Source: Aeoliella sp052161615 (lineage in GTDB: Bacteria > Planctomycetota > Planctomycetia > Pirellulales > Lacipirellulaceae). Taken from it: 64,000 nt of DNA. A program made the position numbers and the translations under genes. The stretch is taken from positions 868,001 to 932,000 of the forward strand of contig NZ_CP197417.1 of NCBI RefSeq assembly GCF_052161615.1. The letters run 5' to 3'. Numbering within the stretch: position 1 is the first letter of the stretch; each line of letters starts with the position of its first letter. The notes beneath the pieces were generated by a model that saw only the letters and a program-made list of their open reading frames with translations, did no database searches and had not been told where the DNA came from. This document shows positions 42,082 through 52,084 of this stretch, in pieces.

Positions 42082-43467
42082 TTAGATCCCGGCTTGAATC
42101 AACTCATCCGCTGCCGCCTTCGCGGCGCCGGTTTGGAGCACTTCGACCAGGGCGTCCATTTGGGCTTTGGTTCGTTTTTCGGTCACGCACACGAGCATGC
42201 AGTCGGCGAGGTCCGGGTACCAACGGCCCAGCGGGATGCCGGCGAGGTAGCCTTCCTTCGCGGCGTCGGCCACCAGGGCTTCCACCGCGTTCTCTTTGTC
42301 ACGCACCACGAACTCTTTGAACGTCGGCGCGGAGAACACCACCTCGAACCGGCTCGTGGCGTCGAGCTTCTCGGCCAGGTACCGGCTCTTCTGCAGGCAG
42401 AGGTTCGCCACATCACGCAGGCCTTCGGGGCCGACGAGCGTCAGGTAGACCGTGGCCCGCAGCGCGAACAGCGCCTGGTTGGTGCAGACATTGCTCGTCG
42501 ATTTCTCGCGGCGGATGTGCTGCTCGCGGGTTTGCATGGTGAGCGTGTAGCAGGGGTTGCCACGACGATCGGTCGTCAGGCCCACCACGCGGCCCGGCAG
42601 GCGGCGGATCAGTTCTTCCTTGCACGCCAGGATGCCAAGCACCGGTCCGCCGTAGCTCATGGCGGTGCCCAGCGATTGACCCTCGGCCACGGCGATGTCG
42701 GCTCCCCAGTCGCCGGGGCGCTTGAGTAGGCCCAGACTGATCGGATCGAACACCCCGATGCAGAGCGCGCCGGCATCGTGAGCCACCTTGGCAATCGCCT
42801 CGGCGTCTTCCAGGCAGCCGAAGAAGTTCGGCGTCTGCACCACCACGCACGAGGTCTGGTCGTTCACCTCGGCGGCGAGTTCCGCCACGTCCACCACGCC
42901 ATCGGGCGTGCCCACGGTCACCACCTCCACGCCCAAGTTGGCGAGGTACGTCGCGATCACTTGGCGATACTCAGGATGAACGCTCGCCGGCACCACGACG
43001 CGGCCCATTCGCTTGGTGACGTCGACGGCCATCAGCACCGCCTCGGCCACGCTGCTGCCACCGTCGTACAAGCTGCTGTTCGAGACCGCGAGGCCCGTCA
43101 GGCGGGTGATCATCGACTGGTACTCGAACATCGCCTGCAAGTTGCCTTGCGACACTTCGGCCTGGTAGGGCGTGTAGCTGGTGTAGAACTCGCTGCGGCC
43201 CGCGATGGTGTCCACCGCCGCGGGGACGAAGTGGTCGTAGCTACCGCCACCCAGAAAGCAAACCGAGTTGCTGGCGTGCATGTTGCGGCCACCCAGCTCG
43301 CGGACGTGCTGCTCAAGAGCGAGCTCGCCCAAGGCCGGCGGAATGTCCAGCGGGCGCTTGAGGCGCAGGTCCGAAGGAATCGGCGCAAACAGCTCTTCGA
43401 TACTGGAAGCCCCGATCGCCGAAAGCATCTCGGCCTGATCGTCGGGAGTGTTGTAGATGTAAGGCAC
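42082..43467 (-). CDS. gcvPA: Glycine dehydrogenase (decarboxylating) subunit 1
   Basis: The 461-residue N-terminal half of the P protein of glycine cleavage. It has the aminotransferase-like fold without the PLP Lys. Landmarks are FLGGGSYDHFVPAAVD, FYTSYTPYQAEVSQGNLQAMFEYQSMI and NSSLYDGGSSVAEAV at the N-terminus, and TREQHIRREKSTSNVCTNQAL further on. It pairs with GcvPB to form the decarboxylase. The start is a GTG (MPYIYNTPDDQ is the usual family start). It lies between gcvH and gcvPB on the same strand. Confidence 0.96.
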   Translation of the reverse strand: MPYIYNTPDDQAEMLSAIGASSIEELFAPIPSDLRLKRPLDIPPALGELALEQHVRELGGRNMHASNSVCFLGGGSYDHFVPAAVDTIAGRSEFYTSYTPYQAEVSQGNLQAMFEYQSMITRLTGLAVSNSSLYDGGSSVAEAVLMAVDVTKRMGRVVVPASVHPEYRQVIATYLANLGVEVVTVGTPDGVVDVAELAAEVNDQTSCVVVQTPNFFGCLEDAEAIAKVAHDAGALCIGVFDPISLGLLKRPGDWGADIAVAEGQSLGTAMSYGGPVLGILACKEELIRRLPGRVVGLTTDRRGNPCYTLTMQTREQHIRREKSTSNVCTNQALFALRATVYLTLVGPEGLRDVANLCLQKSRYLAEKLDATSRFEVVFSAPTFKEFVVRDKENAVEALVADAAKEGYLAGIPLGRWYPDLADCMLVCVTEKRTKAQMDALVEVLQTGAAKAAADELIQAGI

Positions 43468-43507
43468 AGGCGTGTGGGTCGTTGGAGGTTCAAATGTTAA
43501 CTAGAGA

Positions 43508-43579
43508 CAATGACCAATTTCGAATGACCAATGACCAATGAGTTTTAATTGGTCATTGGGTATTTGGTCATTGGACATT
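43508..43579. repeat. AATGACCAATGACC inverted repeat
   Basis: AATGACCAATGACCAATGAG and TTGGTCATTGG words face each other around GTTTTAATT, giving a strong hairpin in the 116-base gap between gcvH and gcvPA. A related block is at 63237-63300, upstream of the Lys/Pro/Ala-rich protein and YebC genes. Confidence 0.8.
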
Positions 43580-43583
43580 TCCC

Positions 43584-43982
43584 CTAGTGTGCTTCTTCCG
43601 CGCAGACGGCTTGGTAGGCGGCGTGGTCCATCAGTTTATCGAGGCCAGTTTCGCCGGTGAGCTTGATCTTGCAGACCCAGCCCGCGCCGAAGGGGTCGGT
43701 GCTGAGGGTTTCGAGGTTGTCGGGCAGGGGATCGTTCACCGCGACGACTTCGCCTTCGACCGGACTATAGAGATCACTCACCGCTTTGACCGACTCGATT
43801 TCGCAAATCGAGTCGCCGGGCTTCACCTGCTGGCCCATTTTGGGGAGTTCCATGAACACCAAGTCGGTGAGCGCTTCGACGGCAAACGCCGAAATGCCAA
43901 CCGTGGCGACCTTCGAGCCACCCTCGTCGGCCAGCGATACCCACTCGTGCGTCTTCGCGTACAGCAATGTTTCGGGATTCAT
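43584..43982 (-). CDS. gcvH: Glycine cleavage system H protein
   Basis: A 132-residue lipoyl carrier protein. The lipoylated Lys66 is in ICEIESVKAVSDLYSPVEGEV, on the hairpin tip of the sandwich fold, and THEWVSLADEGGSKVATVGIS is the standard N-terminal strand pair. It shuttles the aminomethyl group from the P protein to GcvT. Length is normal. It is the second gene of the gcv cluster; a lipoate ligase further down the strand could modify it. Confidence 0.97.
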   Translation of the reverse strand: MNPETLLYAKTHEWVSLADEGGSKVATVGISAFAVEALTDLVFMELPKMGQQVKPGDSICEIESVKAVSDLYSPVEGEVVAVNDPLPDNLETLSTDPFGAGWVCKIKLTGETGLDKLMDHAAYQAVCAEEAH

Positions 43983-44015
43983 CTTGGTGTCTCCAAATGG
44001 GGCAGGCTTAACTTG

Positions 44016-44080
44016 GTAGCCGGAGTCGCAAGACTTCGGGTGGACCTCGGCGAGGCCCGAACTCTGGCGAGTCCGGCTAC
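44016..44080. repeat. GTAGCCGGACTCGC hairpin repeat
   Basis: GTAGCCGGAGTCGCAAGACTT and the inverse GAACTCTGGCGAGTCCGGCTAC form an imperfect 25-base stem with a short loop. The same arms form the outer ends of the composite repeat at 15901-16111. It lies in the gcvT-gcvH gap. Confidence 0.85.
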
Positions 44081-44099
44081 GGAGGAGGTTGAGTTTGTA

Positions 44100-45227
44100 T
44101 TACTTACCGCGTTCGTAAAACGGCAGCGGGACCACGGTCGCGGGGAGGTGGGTGCCGCGGATGTCGACGGTCAGGGGCGTTCCAATCGCGGCGACGGCTG
44201 GTTTCACAAACGCCATCGCGAGCGGGCGCTCGAACGTGGGGGAGTAAGTGCCGCTGGTCACCGTGCCGACGGGGTTATCGCCTTCGAGCACGGGGCAGCC
44301 TTCGCGAGCCGCGCGGCGGCCATCCATTTGCAAACCGACTCGCACGGGGCGGGCTCCGTCGATGGAGTTCGCCAATGCGTCGCGGCCGATGAAGTCGCGG
44401 TCGGCCAGGTTCACGGCGAAGTCGAGCCCCGCTTGTAGCGGCGTGATGTTCTCCGAAAGCTCGTGCCCGTACAGCGGCATGCCCGCTTCGAGCCGAAGGG
44501 TGTCGCGCGCCCCCAGTCCGACGGCCGAGCCGCCGCACTCTTGGATGGCGTCGTACAGCGTCTCCCAGATCTCTAGCGCGTGCTCCGCGCCGCAAATGAT
44601 CTCGCAGCCATCCTCGCCCGTATAACCGGTGCGGCTCACGTAGCAGTCGTAGTTCAGCACGGGGGACGCAATGCCGCGATAGTAACGCAGCGAGGTGAGT
44701 TCCTCGGCGCACAGCGGGTCGGCGATCTGAATCGCCATCGGACCTTGCAGGGCGATCATCGCGGTTGAGGGGGTGAGGTCCTCGACGCGTACGGCGAACT
44801 CGTTTTGGCGATCGGCCAGCCACTCGACGATCTTCTGCCGATTGCTAGCGTTGACGACCATGTGGAATTCGGGGGGCGTCGGCATGCTGTTGAGATGCCC
44901 GTCCCAGCGGTAAACCAGCACGTCGTCGAGAATGCCACCCTCGGCGTTGCACACCAGGCCGTAGCGAATCTGCCCCGGCTTCATGTCGGTGATGCGGCGG
45001 GTGACCATGGCGTCGAGGAACTTGGCCGAGTCGGGGCCGCGGATCGCGAGGCGACCCATGTGCGAGATGTCGAACAGCCCGGCGGCGTTTCGGGTGGCGT
45101 TGTGCTCGTCGACGATCGACGCGTACTGCACCGGCATGCTCCAGCCGGCGAAGTCGACCATCCGCCCGCCGTGCGACGCGTGCCAGTCATGAAGCGGGGT
45201 CTTGGCCAAAGTAGCGGTAGTCGCCAT
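44100..45227 (-). CDS. gcvT: Glycine cleavage system T protein (aminomethyltransferase)
   Basis: A 375-residue folate-dependent enzyme that moves the methylene group from aminomethyl-lipoyl-GcvH to tetrahydrofolate and releases ammonia. It starts TPLHDWHASHGGRMVDFAGWSMPVQY, the conserved T-protein N-terminus, with ISHMGR and the catalytic Asp in this region, and GYTGEDGCEI and LGARDTLRLEAGMPLYGHEL later. The ATG at 45227 is used. It is the first gene of the gcv cluster. No glycine riboswitch could be recognised in the 260 bases upstream. Confidence 0.96.
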   Translation of the reverse strand: MATTATLAKTPLHDWHASHGGRMVDFAGWSMPVQYASIVDEHNATRNAAGLFDISHMGRLAIRGPDSAKFLDAMVTRRITDMKPGQIRYGLVCNAEGGILDDVLVYRWDGHLNSMPTPPEFHMVVNASNRQKIVEWLADRQNEFAVRVEDLTPSTAMIALQGPMAIQIADPLCAEELTSLRYYRGIASPVLNYDCYVSRTGYTGEDGCEIICGAEHALEIWETLYDAIQECGGSAVGLGARDTLRLEAGMPLYGHELSENITPLQAGLDFAVNLADRDFIGRDALANSIDGARPVRVGLQMDGRRAAREGCPVLEGDNPVGTVTSGTYSPTFERPLAMAFVKPAVAAIGTPLTVDIRGTHLPATVVPLPFYERGK

Positions 45228-45399
45228 GCGATAGCTCTCACGCGAACGGGGCGGTTTGCCCAGAGAAATTGGGCCCGGCGGGCAATATGGCATTCTAGTC
45301 GTTACCCCCCGTCACGGTAGCCCCCGCCAGGAGCGCGAATTGCCATCGAATTTGCGGAATCGCGAGTCGCAAGATCGGAAGCGAGCGGTGAACGTTTTG

Positions 45400-45481
45400 G
45401 TCCCCTCTCCCTCTCGGCTACGCGCGAGCAAGCCGACCACCTTGGTAAACTTAGTCGCGAAGGCGTGAGGGAGAGGGAGCA
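45400..45481. other. CCCTCTCCC...GGGAGAGGG inverted repeat
   Basis: CCCTCTCCCTCT (about 45402-45415) faces GAGGGAGAGGGAG (45467-45479) across a 50-base loop. It is the same family of words as the 34721-34766 hairpin, and follows the RNase R stop codon on the minus strand, where a transcript end would be expected. The loop is long, so the pairing is weaker evidence for a terminator. Confidence 0.45.
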
Positions 45482-45488
45482 GCGGAGG

Positions 45489-47816
45489 CTACCGCTTCCG
45501 CTTCTTCCGCCGGTCTTTGTTCTTACCCTTTGGCTTGCGGTCCTTGTGGGAGGTCGCGTCTTCCTTGGGGCGTGGGGCGTGGCCGCCGGAGATGTGGCCC
45601 AGCATTTTGAAGTCCAGCGTGCGGGCATCGACGTCCACCGTCGCCACCGCCACGCGGACAATGTCGCCCAGGCGGTAGGCGTTGCCAGCCTGGAAGCCGG
45701 TGATCGAGTGGGTGTCGCGGTCGAACTTGTAGTAGTCGTCGCCGAGGGCCGAGATGTGGATGAATCCCTCGGCCGGTATCTCCCGCCCGACGACGAACAG
45801 CCCAAACCGTTCCACTCCGGTGATGATGCCTTCCATCTCCAGCCCGATCTTGTCGGTCAGGTAGGTCAGCAGCTTGACCTTCGTCAGTTCGCGCTCGGCA
45901 TTGGTGGCCCGTTGCTCGCGCTCACTGCAGTGGTCGCCCCACGCGAAGTACTCTTCGATCTTTTGCGGCGGCTTCTTGCCCAGGTTCAACTGGTTCAGCA
46001 GTCGGTGAACCATCAGGTCGGGGTAACGACGAATCGGCGACGTGAAGTGGCAGTAGCAATCGGCCGCCAGGGCGTAGTGGCCTTCGTCCTCGGGGCTGTA
46101 GATGGCACGCTGCATCGACCGCAGCACGGCGTAGTTCACCGCGTGGCGGCGTGGGTCGCTTTGCACTTGGTCGAGCAGCTTCTGCAATTCGAACCGACTC
46201 TCAAGGCTCTCGACCTTAAAGCCCAGTTCGCGGACAAAGCCGGTAAGTGTCTTGAGCTTTCGCGAGTCGGGGTCGCCATGCACCCGGCGGAGGAAAATGA
46301 GGCCGGCGTCGCGGAGCTTCGTCGCCACGGCGATGTTCGCCGCGAGCATGAACTCCTCGATCATCTGGTGGCTTTCGGTATTCGTCTCGACGTGCGCGCC
46401 CGACATCCGGCCGTCATCGTCCAGGTCGATCTCCACTTCCGGCATCGAGAGCTCTAGCGCCCCGGCGTTGAACCGTCGCTTGCGAAGGATCATCGCGAGC
46501 TCGAACATGTCGCCAAGCAGCTTGTCGACTTCGGGGGCGAGCTTCAGGTGGTCGATGGATCCGTGATCGCCTCGCTCCACCAAGTTTTTGGCGGAGAGGT
46601 ACTCGTCGACCTCTTCGTAGGTGAATCGTCGGCAACTCTTGATCGCGCTCTTGTAGACCTCGACCGCCACGGGTACGCCTTCGGCGGACAGTTCGATCAC
46701 GCAGGTCATCGCGTAGCGCACTTTGCCGGGCTGCAAGCTCGCCAGGTTGTTCGAGATGATCTCGGGCAGCATCGGGATGACGGTGTCGGGCAGATAGACG
46801 CTCGTCGCGCGGTTGTACGCTTCGTTGTCGAGCGCGGTCTTCTCGGGAACGAAGTGCGACACGTCGGCGATGTGCACGCCGAGCAGCCAGTGGTGCCCCG
46901 TGCCGTACCGGCTTTCGATTCGCTTGAGCGAAATGGCGTCGTCGAAGTCGCGGGCCGTCGCGGGGTCGATCGTGATGATGGTGTCGCCCGTCAGGTCCCG
47001 ACGATCGGGTCCGATCGACTCGTCGAACTCATCGGCTTGCTGATGCGCGTCGGCGATCACTTCGTCGCCGAACTCGCCGGGCAGTCCGAACTCGTAGACG
47101 ATGCTCATCGTGTCGACGCCGGGCTCGCCCTTACCGCCGAGCACCTGGACGATCACCGCCTCGCCATCGCGGGTGTGCGACGGAAAGCGGACCATGTCGA
47201 TCACCACCTTGTCGTCCGGCTTCACGCCCTTCGCGCCCGGGTCGCCGACGTAGATGGGCTGCGTGAAGACCTTGCCGTCGACGTCCACGAGGCCCATGTC
47301 GTCGCGCTCGAAGTACGTACCGACGAACCGACTGGTGGCGCGCTCGACCACGTCGATCACTCGGCCTTCGGATTTGCCTTTGTAGCCGGGCTGCTTGTCG
47401 ACCTTGATGCGCACCTTGTCGCCCGTGTGGGCATCGAGCGCGGCGTTTTTGGCGATATGCACATCCTCATCACGACCAGCGCTGGCCATGGTCCCTTCGG
47501 GACGGACGAAACCCTCGCCCGTCGAGACGCGGCGGAACGTGCCAAGCACCTGGTTGGCGGTGTCCGCGGGCTTCGGCTTCTTCTTGGGGGCAAGATTCTC
47601 ACGCGAGGGATGGTCCTCGTCGGTCGGCATCACGAGGTGATTGGGGCCGTACTCCAGCTCGCCGGCCTTCACCATCTTCTTGATCACCCGCCGCACGGCG
47701 AGCACGCGATCTTCTTCGATCAGCCCCAACCGCTCAGCAATCACCACGGGCTTCACTGGCGTGTAAGCCGGCTGCCGGGTGTAGGTGTAAATGGCAACGC
47801 GAAGGTCAGCGTCCAT
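45489..47816 (-). CDS. rnr: Ribonuclease R
   Basis: A 775-residue 3'-5' exoribonuclease of the RNase II/R family that degrades structured RNA. Order: an N-terminal helix-turn-helix part (residues 1-60), cold-shock-like domains (about 80-230), the RNB catalytic domain with the Asp-rich centre IDPATARDFDDAISL near 270-285, and YPDLMVHRLLNQL, then the S1 domain (VERFGLFVV) and a very basic Lys/Arg tail. The catalytic Asp residues are intact. It is transcribed away from the gcv cluster gap; downstream lie the CCCTCTCCC inverted repeats. Confidence 0.95.
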   Translation of the reverse strand: MDADLRVAIYTYTRQPAYTPVKPVVIAERLGLIEEDRVLAVRRVIKKMVKAGELEYGPNHLVMPTDEDHPSRENLAPKKKPKPADTANQVLGTFRRVSTGEGFVRPEGTMASAGRDEDVHIAKNAALDAHTGDKVRIKVDKQPGYKGKSEGRVIDVVERATSRFVGTYFERDDMGLVDVDGKVFTQPIYVGDPGAKGVKPDDKVVIDMVRFPSHTRDGEAVIVQVLGGKGEPGVDTMSIVYEFGLPGEFGDEVIADAHQQADEFDESIGPDRRDLTGDTIITIDPATARDFDDAISLKRIESRYGTGHHWLLGVHIADVSHFVPEKTALDNEAYNRATSVYLPDTVIPMLPEIISNNLASLQPGKVRYAMTCVIELSAEGVPVAVEVYKSAIKSCRRFTYEEVDEYLSAKNLVERGDHGSIDHLKLAPEVDKLLGDMFELAMILRKRRFNAGALELSMPEVEIDLDDDGRMSGAHVETNTESHQMIEEFMLAANIAVATKLRDAGLIFLRRVHGDPDSRKLKTLTGFVRELGFKVESLESRFELQKLLDQVQSDPRRHAVNYAVLRSMQRAIYSPEDEGHYALAADCYCHFTSPIRRYPDLMVHRLLNQLNLGKKPPQKIEEYFAWGDHCSEREQRATNAERELTKVKLLTYLTDKIGLEMEGIITGVERFGLFVVGREIPAEGFIHISALGDDYYKFDRDTHSITGFQAGNAYRLGDIVRVAVATVDVDARTLDFKMLGHISGGHAPRPKEDATSHKDRKPKGKNKDRRKKRKR

Positions 47817-47889
47817 GGCGGGGGCAGTTCAGAGTTGGAAGTTGGGAGTTGGGAGAATTGGCGAGCGAAGGCATGCGTATTCCCAATAG

Positions 47890-47911
47890 CCGACGAGCTA
47901 CGCCTCGTCGG
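47890..47911. repeat. CTACGC-loop hairpin repeat (CCGACGAG/CTCGTCGG)
   Basis: Perfect stem CCGACGAG/CTCGTCGG around CTACGC, with TAG before it. Compared with the 25618 copy the closing pair is G-C instead of C-G, a compensatory change. Confidence 0.85.
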
Positions 47912-47981
47912 ACAGAACCTCCATATTACTCTGCCCGCAGAGTGATTGTTAGTGCGCCGGGCTCGAAGAACGCAGGCTCAT

Positions 47982-48103
47982 GTCATCCTGAGGGAGCCTT
48001 AGCGACTGAAGGATCTCGCCCGAATTCTCGCTACACCGCACCCCAACATCGGCTTTTTTGAGGACTTGGTGGGTGGCTGGGGACGAGCGGAGCGAGCCCC
48101 CAG
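47982..48103. repeat. TCATCCTGAGGGAGCC repeat, left copy
   Basis: TCATCCTGAGGGAGCC, TAGCGACTGAAGGATCTCG and, 65 bases later, GGTGGCTGGGGACGAG and GAGCCCCCAG. The inverse of this whole block is at 49161-49267, so the two copies enclose the gene at 48110-49048 in inverted orientation. Confidence 0.9.
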
Positions 48104-48109
48104 AAGCTC

Positions 48110-49048
48110 TTAGGTATCACATGCCGAGAGCTTGTACTCGGCGAGGGCTACCTGCCACCGGGCGTCGGCGGTTTTAGATTGTTCTTCTTGTTCTTTGCGT
48201 TTGCGAAGGTTTTCTCCCTGCGCTGCGCGACAGAATCGCACGAAGAAGATAACGGCAACGATCCAAATCAGAACTGCAACTGGCAGGCTCCAACTGCTAA
48301 CGACTATTCCGACAAAAAATCCCGCGAAAGATACCGCCCACGACACCGTGCCGGGCTGCTCTGAAATGGGCGTGCCTCGCATGCCCTTGCTCGGGACCAT
48401 AAACCGCAACACCAGCCAGAGCGGGGCCAGCACGAATACGCTGGGCCAATACTTCCAACCGTCCATCCAGATTAGGAAGGCCGTCACGCATAAGCTTGGC
48501 ACGAACATCCATGCAAATATTCGATCGATGTCGCGTCGAGTTGTGCGCGATCTGCAGGACTCAACACCCGGTTTCAGGAGCGGAATCGCACAACGCACGC
48601 AGAATAAATCCCACCCAGTTTGCTGCGCCTCGGGGAGCTTGCTTCGCAAGTGTTCAATCAATGGGACACGATCTTGACTATCGAGAGCTTGGAAGGGAAT
48701 CGAAATTCGTGTCGTGGACGAACGGGCGACCACCGTTCCCCTCGGCGCAGCGCTTCGCCAATCAAGGCGTGTTGGATCATCGAGCAGCAGCTCTCGCGAA
48801 GAGAACACACCCCGTTCCATGAGTCGCGGACCATCGATTACGAGCCGTGTTCGATAGTAAGTCATGATCTCATAGCCCGCCAGCAGAACCCACATAAACC
48901 AGAATGCGGCCATTACCAGCCACGCGAAAGGACGTTCGGGATCCAGCAAGCTAACCACTAAGCAGCCGATGACTATCAAACCAAAAATCAGTCCACACCA
49001 AATGGCTGTTGTCAGAATGTGTCGGCCAAGTCGAAAAGTGCGTTGCAT
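48110..49048 (-). CDS. Hypothetical membrane protein with PH-like segment
   Basis: A 312-residue protein I cannot assign with certainty. Two N-terminal membrane helices (TAIWCGLIFGLIVIGCLVVSLL; FAWLVMAAFWFMWVLLAGY) lead to a soluble part (YYRTRLVIDGPRLMERGVFSSRELLLDDPTRLDWR) that reads like a bacterial PH domain. Two or three more membrane helices follow (FAWMFVPSLCVTAFLIWMDG and others near the C-terminus), then a charged cytoplasmic tail. The ATG at 49048 is used. It is enclosed by inverted copies of one repeat, so it may have moved as a unit. Function unknown. Confidence 0.7.
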   Translation of the reverse strand: MQRTFRLGRHILTTAIWCGLIFGLIVIGCLVVSLLDPERPFAWLVMAAFWFMWVLLAGYEIMTYYRTRLVIDGPRLMERGVFSSRELLLDDPTRLDWRSAAPRGTVVARSSTTRISIPFQALDSQDRVPLIEHLRSKLPEAQQTGWDLFCVRCAIPLLKPGVESCRSRTTRRDIDRIFAWMFVPSLCVTAFLIWMDGWKYWPSVFVLAPLWLVLRFMVPSKGMRGTPISEQPGTVSWAVSFAGFFVGIVVSSWSLPVAVLIWIVAVIFFVRFCRAAQGENLRKRKEQEEQSKTADARWQVALAEYKLSACDT

Positions 49049-49160
49049 CGTGGTGAGTCTCCCCACCCTATTCGCCGGGAGCGAGCAATTCTTGGAGCAG
49101 ACGAAGGATTAGCACGGGGTGCCTAGGGAAGAGTCCTGCGATCCCCCAGCACGCTAACAT

Positions 49161-49267
49161 CTGGGGGCTCGTAGAACTCGTCCCCAGCCACCCGAGGTTC
49201 TTCTCGCCGAACTTGTTGCACTGCGAAACGCGAGATCCTTCCGTCGCTAGGGCTCCCTCAGGATGAC
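49161..49267. repeat. TCATCCTGAGGGAGCC repeat, right copy, inverted
   Basis: CTGGGGGCTCG, CTCGTCCCCAGCCACCCGAG and CGAGATCCTTCCGTCGCTAG then GGCTCCCTCAGGATGAC, the inverse of 47982-48103. CCCCCAG/CTGGGGG at 49144-49168 makes an additional hairpin at its edge. Confidence 0.9.
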
Positions 49268-49276
49268 ACGAAGCGC

Positions 49277-50248
49277 TCACTCCGCCGGCGCGCTCTTGTA
49301 CAACTTTCGACCCAAGTTCGGATAGTACTGCGTCCAGTTGCTGTCGCTGTTGGGGCAGTCGGCGATCAGGCTGCTGAAGCTGGCGATCTTGGCGTCGAGG
49401 TTATCGAGGTGGTGCAGGGCGACCGCTTCCAGGGTCATGGGCAGCTTCGCGCTGCCGTACTCGTACTCGCCGTGGTGGCTGATGATCATGTGCTTGATCT
49501 CGGTCACTAGCGACCGCGGGATTGGTTCGCCGCTGAGTCGTTCGGCTTCGATCACTTTGGAATCGAGTAGCGACATGGCCATCACCATGTGACCTAGTAG
49601 TTGTCCTTCGTCGGTGTAGCCGATTTCGCGGTCGTACATCAGCTCGTCGACCTTCGAAGCATCGTGCAGAAACGCACCGATCAGTAGTTTGTCCTGGTCG
49701 AGCTGCGGATATCGCGGGGCGACCAGCAGTACCAGTTCCATCACGCTCACCACATGTTCTACGAGGCCACCTTTGTAGGCGTGGTGGTTCTTCATGCCGG
49801 CCGGGGCGGTGGTGAATTTCTGCATGAACGTGTCGTCCATCAGAAAGCACTCGGCCAGGTTCTTCAGCTCGGGGGTCTTGATGCCACGCAGGATCTCGGC
49901 GAGGCGGCGGGCGTACTGATCGATCTCGGCCGGCGCACGGACCAGGAAGTCCCCCTCGTCCACTTCGTCGGGACGGGCGCGGCGGATCGAGTTGATGATC
50001 AGCTGCATGGTCCCCTGGAACAACTGCGTGCTGCCATCCACCAGCACGTAGTCGCCGTTGTCGAAGTCCTTGTAGTCCTTCTCGCTGGCGTTCCACAGCC
50101 GCGCATCGATCACGCCGCTACGATCTCCAAGCTGCAATTGCAAATAGTAGTTGCCGTTGCGGTTGGGGCGGAGGTTCTTGTCGCTGGCGAGGAAAACCTG
50201 CCGAACCTGTTCGTTGTGGGCAAGTTGCGTAGCGTGGCGTCGGGACAT
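49277..50248 (-). CDS. 3'-5' exoribonuclease YhaM/CBF1-type, OB-fold plus HD domain
   Basis: A 323-residue protein. The N-terminal OB-fold part (YYLQLQLGDRSGVIDARLWNAS) should bind nucleic acid and the HD domain supplies metal ligands: His of NHHAYKGGLVEHVVSVM, His-Asp of GAFLHDASKVDEL, then MIISHHGEYEYGS. This is the YhaM order. Family members trim RNA from the 3' end and some act on DNA. The start codon ATG at 50248 is used. It is on the opposite strand to proS, with a shared 215-base promoter region. Confidence 0.9.
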   Translation of the reverse strand: MSRRHATQLAHNEQVRQVFLASDKNLRPNRNGNYYLQLQLGDRSGVIDARLWNASEKDYKDFDNGDYVLVDGSTQLFQGTMQLIINSIRRARPDEVDEGDFLVRAPAEIDQYARRLAEILRGIKTPELKNLAECFLMDDTFMQKFTTAPAGMKNHHAYKGGLVEHVVSVMELVLLVAPRYPQLDQDKLLIGAFLHDASKVDELMYDREIGYTDEGQLLGHMVMAMSLLDSKVIEAERLSGEPIPRSLVTEIKHMIISHHGEYEYGSAKLPMTLEAVALHHLDNLDAKIASFSSLIADCPNSDSNWTQYYPNLGRKLYKSAPAE

Positions 50249-50319
50249 CGTTCGGTTTCGTGGGTCGGGGGCGAGGGGTAAGCGACGAATGTTAACACGG
50301 TATCGCGGATCGAAACTAG

Positions 50320-50341
50320 CCGACGATCTACGCTTGGTCGG
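50320..50341. repeat. CTACGC-loop hairpin repeat, degenerate
   Basis: TAG-CCGACGAT-CTACGC-TTGGTCGG. The loop and flanks match the family but two of the eight stem pairs are broken. It lies in the divergent gap between the YhaM-type gene and proS. Confidence 0.65.
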
Positions 50342-50463
50342 AAAAACCGGCCAATTCGGGGTTCGCGTCGCGCCCCGAGCCTCGGATTTAACAGAACATC
50401 CAACTGCCTTAGAATGGCGAGCTCGAATTCCTGACCTCTCGACCCTTAATCCAGATCTTGCAT

Positions 50464-51954
<1,491 letters not shown>

Positions 51955-51959
51955 AATCA

Positions 51960-52075
51960 GTCGCGGATTTGCGCGGACTGGAGCGGAGCTTCGCGGACTA
52001 AAGATAGCGCAGTTTTAAACGTGTCCGCGAACATTCGCTGTATCCGTGTCGATCCGCGACGAATTCAACCCTTAG
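51960..52075. repeat. Short CCGCGGA/GTCCGCG-rich repeat
   Basis: CGCGGATTTGCGCGGACTGG, TTCGCGGACTAAAG and GTGTCCGCGAACATTCGCTG, TATCCGTGTCGATCCGCGACG. These words resemble the inner part of the CACGGATG composite repeats at 14943-15185 and 15901-16111, but no full copy is present. Confidence 0.55.
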
Positions 52076-52084
52076 TTGGTTCTT

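Noticed and set aside
45228..45488. Glycine riboswitch upstream of gcvT
   Set aside because: No tandem aptamer pattern or conserved core could be recognised; regulation may be absent or of another type.
46548..47945. 465-codon open frame antisense to RNase R
   Set aside because: The rnr reading on the other strand has a full catalytic motif set; this frame has biased His/Asp/Val/Arg composition and no domain.
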